NCBI GenBank assembly: GCA_050124735.1
Contig: JASFEQ010000160.1
Span: forward strand, 1-9,075
Direction of reading: 5' to 3'
DNA from: JASFEQ01 sp050124735
GTDB lineage: Bacteria > Desulfobacterota > DSM-4660 > Desulfatiglandales > HGW-15
DNA length: 9,075 nt
Shown: piece after piece, positions 6,724 through 9,075 of the stretch
Numbering within the stretch: position 1 is the stretch's first letter
How the letters are laid out: the number at the start of each line of letters is the position of its first letter
Translations under genes and position numbers: made by a program
The notes under the pieces: generated by a model
The model's input: the letters and a program-made list of their open reading frames with translations, nothing else
Database searches by the model: none
What the model was told of the DNA's origin: nothing

Positions 6724-6760
6724 AAAAAAAACCCCTTTCTCAGTTTGAGAAACGGGGTTT
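6724..6760 (-). terminator. strong intrinsic-terminator hairpin abutting the cyclase Shine-Dalgarno
   Basis: On the minus strand a 14-bp stem pairs AAACCCC-g-TTTCTCA (6746-6760) with TGAGAAAGGGGTTT (6729-6742). The loop is 3 nt (6743-6745), and there is one bulged base at 6753. A run of eight T (6724-6731) ends the element, its first three also closing the stem. It is the best terminator in the window and would end transcripts of the gene at 6831. GGAGAGG of the cyclase gene starts on the very next base, so there is no room for a promoter between them. The cyclase mRNA must therefore cross this element, which makes an attenuator role plausible. Confidence 0.75.
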
Positions 6761-6763
6761 GTC

Positions 6764-6778
6764 TCATGCTTGAACCAT
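6764..6778 (-). CDS. possible 4-codon leader ORF (MVQA) before the hairpin
   Basis: ATG at 6778 is followed by GTT, CAA, GCA and the stop TGA at 6764-6766. AAGGGAGG (6785-6792) lies 6 nt upstream, an excellent ribosome-binding site and better than that of the cyclase itself. The stop lies 3 nt before the terminator stem. This ATG is in frame with the cyclase ATG 69 bp downstream, separated by two in-frame TGA codons. It could be a leader peptide coupling translation to the hairpin, or a relict start site. The peptide shows no run of one amino acid that would point to amino-acid attenuation. Confidence 0.35.
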   Translation of the reverse strand: MVQA

Positions 6779-6830
6779 TTTTATCCTCCCTTGTGAATAA
6801 GAGACTTAAAGGCATACGACTTTGGGATAT

Positions 6831-7034
6831 TTAACTTTCCGCTTTGGAAAAGATTTCTCGAATCGGTTTTGCTTCAAGAAAACCTGAACGAAGTTCGCGA
6901 TCTGATAAACCCTTTGCTGTATTCTGAATGACTTCCGCAGCTGCCCCCCAGTGTTCCCTCGCATCGCTCGTACGTTTATGCTTGGCAAGTCCTGACGCGA
7001 GTGAGGCATATGCCTGCCATAGTTGTCGAGGATT
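6831..7034 (-). repeat. paralogous C-terminal block (partner at 3155-3358)
   Basis: The last 67 residues, from NPRQLWQA to the stop, match the C-terminus of the cyclase protein at 46 of 67 positions with no gap. Shared stretches include WGAAAE, IQNTA and GLSDRELR. Conservation this close to the stop shows that the two genes share their whole C-terminal half by duplication, not only the ATPase core. Confidence 0.8.
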
Positions 7035-9075
7035 ACCCACTTCTTTGAGAACTTGAATCGCCTCGTTAAGGCTGTTAACGGCATTGTCAATCTCGTCGTG
7101 GCTGAGCTGAACCTCCCCAAGCAGTCTGAGAAACCCGCCCTCTCTTTTTTTGGCGTGTTCTTCTCTAGCTCTCTTCAGGTTCTTTCTAATGAGCGCCTCT
7201 GCCTGACTCAACTCCTTTCGACACACAAGGATCTGCGCGGCCAGATAATTCATTCGGGATCCCCTTTGATCGCGGGCTCGAACATAATCACCGCCTTTCG
7301 ATTCTTTGTCTAAAGACTTCAACCTATGCCACGCCTCTTCTGGCTTACCCTGGTCGAACAGATTCTCCATCAGGTTGAGGCTCGCCTGAGCCACGACCTC
7401 CCCAGCCATTTCGCGACCCATCGGATATTGCTTCATCAGTTCACGCGCGACCTTCTCGCTTCGCAAATTGAGGTCCCACGCCCGCTCTGGATCATGAATC
7501 TCCTGGTAGCAATAACCCAGAGCGTTGTAAAGCCTTCCGAGCATAAGTTCACCGCCAAGCTTTTCGCATATATCAATGCCTTCTTTTATAAGTTCCATGC
7601 CATCCTCGATTCGGCCTATCTCTGCAAGAGCAACGCCACGCACGAATATCAGGCCAGAAAGCTGATTCAAATTGAACATACTACGCAGCGCTTCGATCAG
7701 TCCCTCACTCAACTCCACAGTTTTCCTGGGTCTGCCCAGCCATCTCTCTGATAACGCTCGCAAACCGCGGTTGAGGGAAATGGTCACTAGGTCCCTTGTC
7801 TCCAGCGCCATCGGCTCAGCATTGACTAGTATTCGGTTCCCTCTGTATGCTCCCGATCCCTCATATCTGTGGCTCAGCAAAGAAATATAAATACCCTTGA
7901 CCGATAGGATTTGACTCTCAACCGCTTTATTGCCAACCTCCCTGGCCCGTACGATTGCTTCTTCAAAGAATTTGATCACATCATCCTTCATGGTTGAAAT
8001 AGGCGTCCACCACATTGCCCAAGCAAGTCCAGCTAAACTAGACAGCTCATGCTCGATCAAACCACGTCGGCGGCTGATTTCAACACTCTTTTTATATTCA
8101 GCCAACGCCGTCTCGATGTCTCCAATGTCGAGACTGGCCGACCCCAGACCTCGATGCGATCGCACCTCGGTTTCCAGATCCAATGGAATATGCCCAGTTT
8201 CCACCAACTCAAAAGCTTTACTGAAAAATTCACATGCAGCCCGAGCAGCACTATTTCCATTTGATTTTTCACCAGCGAGGATCAAATACTCAACAGCCTT
8301 TGCCGCATTTCCGCTTCTTTCGTAGTGATGCGCAAGCATTTCGTAGTGTTCTTCAAGCCGATCAGTGTAGAGTTCTTCAATGGTCTGGGCAATACGGCCG
8401 TGGATCTGTTGGCGCCGCTGGTTAAGCAGACTATCGTAGGCCACCTCCTGGGTAAGGGCATGTTTGAAGATGTATTCCAGTTCCGGGTAAAGGGCCTTTT
8501 CATACAGAATCTCGAGTCCAACCAGATTAGTAAGATGAGCCCTCAACTCTTCCCCCAGTTCCATGATGCTCTTCAGGAGTCGAAACGCAAAATCCCTGCC
8601 GATGACACTTGCCACTTGCATGGTTCGTTTGAGATCCTCACTTAAACGGTCCATTTTGGCCGCCAACACACCCTGGACCGTGCTCGGAATCTCGCACTGA
8701 TCAATGGGTTTATTACAAATGTACTGCTCCCCTACCTTTTCAAGATCTCCGCGTTCAATGAGCTCCCGCACAATTTCTTCTACAAAAAAGGGATTTCCGC
8801 CCGTCTTCTCCACAATCCTTTGTTCCAGCTCCGGGTCCAACGCTATCCCACCGAGGATATTTCGCACAAGTCGTATGGAAGATTTTGAGCTGAGGGTCTC
8901 CAGCCCTAGCCTTTGATAGTGGGTGCCCTGTGCCCAGGACGGGGCACCTTCGGGACGGTATGCTGCAAACATCAAGATAGGGTGTTCCACGATAGAGTGA
9001 GAAAAATAGGCAAAAAATTCTTCGGAAATCTTGTCCATCCAGTGCACGTCCTCAAGAAAGACGACCAGGGGGTTT
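6831..9075 (-). CDS. AAA/STAND ATPase - TPR protein, 5'-truncated by the window edge (paralogue of the cyclase protein)
   Basis: The frame is open to base 9075, so the visible part starts inside the protein; about 747 residues are seen. The first ones read NPLVVFLEDVHWMDK, a Walker B-like segment matching FEDLHWIDE of the neighbouring cyclase protein. A GTG there is not a true start. Next come AAYRPEG (sensor-like), a GGNPFFVEEIVREL helix, and a winged-helix-like segment (LKRTMQVASVIGRDFAF). From about nt 8470 to the end there are TPR-like helices. Similarity to the downstream protein runs the whole length: 62 of 72 residues match in the block starting YIFKHALTQEVAYDSLL, and 46 of the last 67 match. 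The missing N-terminus probably holds the P-loop and perhaps a zinc ribbon and cyclase, but this cannot be seen. A strong terminator hairpin follows the stop after about 70 bp. Confidence 0.85.
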   Translation of the reverse strand, partial: NPLVVFLEDVHWMDKISEEFFAYFSHSIVEHPILMFAAYRPEGAPSWAQGTHYQRLGLETLSSKSSIRLVRNILGGIALDPELEQRIVEKTGGNPFFVEEIVRELIERGDLEKVGEQYICNKPIDQCEIPSTVQGVLAAKMDRLSEDLKRTMQVASVIGRDFAFRLLKSIMELGEELRAHLTNLVGLEILYEKALYPELEYIFKHALTQEVAYDSLLNQRRQQIHGRIAQTIEELYTDRLEEHYEMLAHHYERSGNAAKAVEYLILAGEKSNGNSAARAACEFFSKAFELVETGHIPLDLETEVRSHRGLGSASLDIGDIETALAEYKKSVEISRRRGLIEHELSSLAGLAWAMWWTPISTMKDDVIKFFEEAIVRAREVGNKAVESQILSVKGIYISLLSHRYEGSGAYRGNRILVNAEPMALETRDLVTISLNRGLRALSERWLGRPRKTVELSEGLIEALRSMFNLNQLSGLIFVRGVALAEIGRIEDGMELIKEGIDICEKLGGELMLGRLYNALGYCYQEIHDPERAWDLNLRSEKVARELMKQYPMGREMAGEVVAQASLNLMENLFDQGKPEEAWHRLKSLDKESKGGDYVRARDQRGSRMNYLAAQILVCRKELSQAEALIRKNLKRAREEHAKKREGGFLRLLGEVQLSHDEIDNAVNSLNEAIQVLKEVGNPRQLWQAYASLASGLAKHKRTSDAREHWGAAAEVIQNTAKGLSDRELRSGFLEAKPIREIFSKAES
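8259..8474 (-). repeat. paralogous block, copy 2 (in truncated ATPase/TPR gene)
   Basis: Partner of the block at 4556-4771, in the same orientation. It covers the end of the ATPase arm domain and the first TPR-like helices. Ten substitutions over 72 residues make it the most conserved part of the two paralogues that I compared. Confidence 0.8.

Noticed and set aside
6779..6812. Promoter between the ATPase/TPR stop and the hairpin (TTAAGT, 18 bp, GATAAA)
   Set aside because: Only about 3/6 and 4/6 matches, and the -10 would overlap the leader-ORF Shine-Dalgarno region; too weak to call, though a start site here is not excluded.
6806..7120. Minus-strand 104-codon ORF overlapping the end of the ATPase/TPR gene in another frame
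   Set aside because: The overlapped frame is conserved with the paralogue right to its stop; this ORF has no supporting ribosome-binding site.
7326..7751. Plus-strand 141-codon ORF antisense to the ATPase/TPR gene
   Set aside because: Lies wholly opposite a conserved coding region; the composition looks like a reverse-frame shadow and no start signal is seen.
1..9075. CRISPR array, tRNA/rRNA, insertion sequence or phage element
   Set aside because: No regularly spaced short repeats, no transposase or integrase frame and no terminal inverted repeats seen; the repeats found are explained by gene paralogy.

Overview
The window reads as chromosomal DNA from a mid-GC anaerobic, sulfur-cycling bacterium, most likely a Desulfobacterota (deltaproteobacterial) lineage. 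This is inferred from a DsrE-family sulfur-relay protein, a multi-cysteine Fe-S protein of a type I associate with sulfate reducers and syntrophs, and two very large cyclase/AAA-ATPase/TPR signalling proteins of an architecture common in that group. No marker gene is present, so the taxonomy is inference. All five recognised genes lie on the minus strand, so transcription runs from high to low coordinates. No tRNA, rRNA, CRISPR array, insertion sequence or integrase is visible.

Layout in transcription order: (1) 9075-6831, a 5'-truncated AAA-ATPase/TPR protein, entering the window at its Walker B region. (2) 6830-6710, a 121-bp gap with a possible 4-codon leader ORF and a strong intrinsic-terminator hairpin whose T-tract touches the Shine-Dalgarno of the next gene. 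(3) 6709-3155, a complete 1184-residue protein: double zinc ribbon, class III nucleotide cyclase, AAA/STAND-like ATPase and long TPR region. It is a paralogue of gene 1. (4) 3133-2057, a 358-residue protein with a probable winged-helix N-terminus, a central cysteine-rich module and a C-terminal 2[4Fe-4S] ferredoxin domain, 21 bp after the cyclase and so probably co-transcribed with it. (5) A gap of about 220 bp with a near-consensus extended -10 promoter, an inverted repeat over its -35 box and a second terminator-like hairpin. (6) 1837-578, a single-pass membrane protein with about ten 23-residue leucine-rich repeats. (7) 577-296, a gap with a weak promoter candidate. (8) 295-1, the N-terminal 98 residues of a DsrE-like protein.

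The cyclase and Fe-S protein are the only pair with clear operon spacing. A reasonable but unproven reading is a signalling cassette: the ATPase/TPR proteins sense ligands or partners, the cyclase makes a cyclic nucleotide, and the Fe-S protein adds redox input or output. The LRR gene has its own promoter and may be independent. The most unusual point is that both the cyclase and the LRR gene carry a terminator-like hairpin in the 5' leader just before the ribosome-binding site, which suggests conditional read-through (attenuation). The cyclase active site also has a non-canonical substrate-specifying residue pair.
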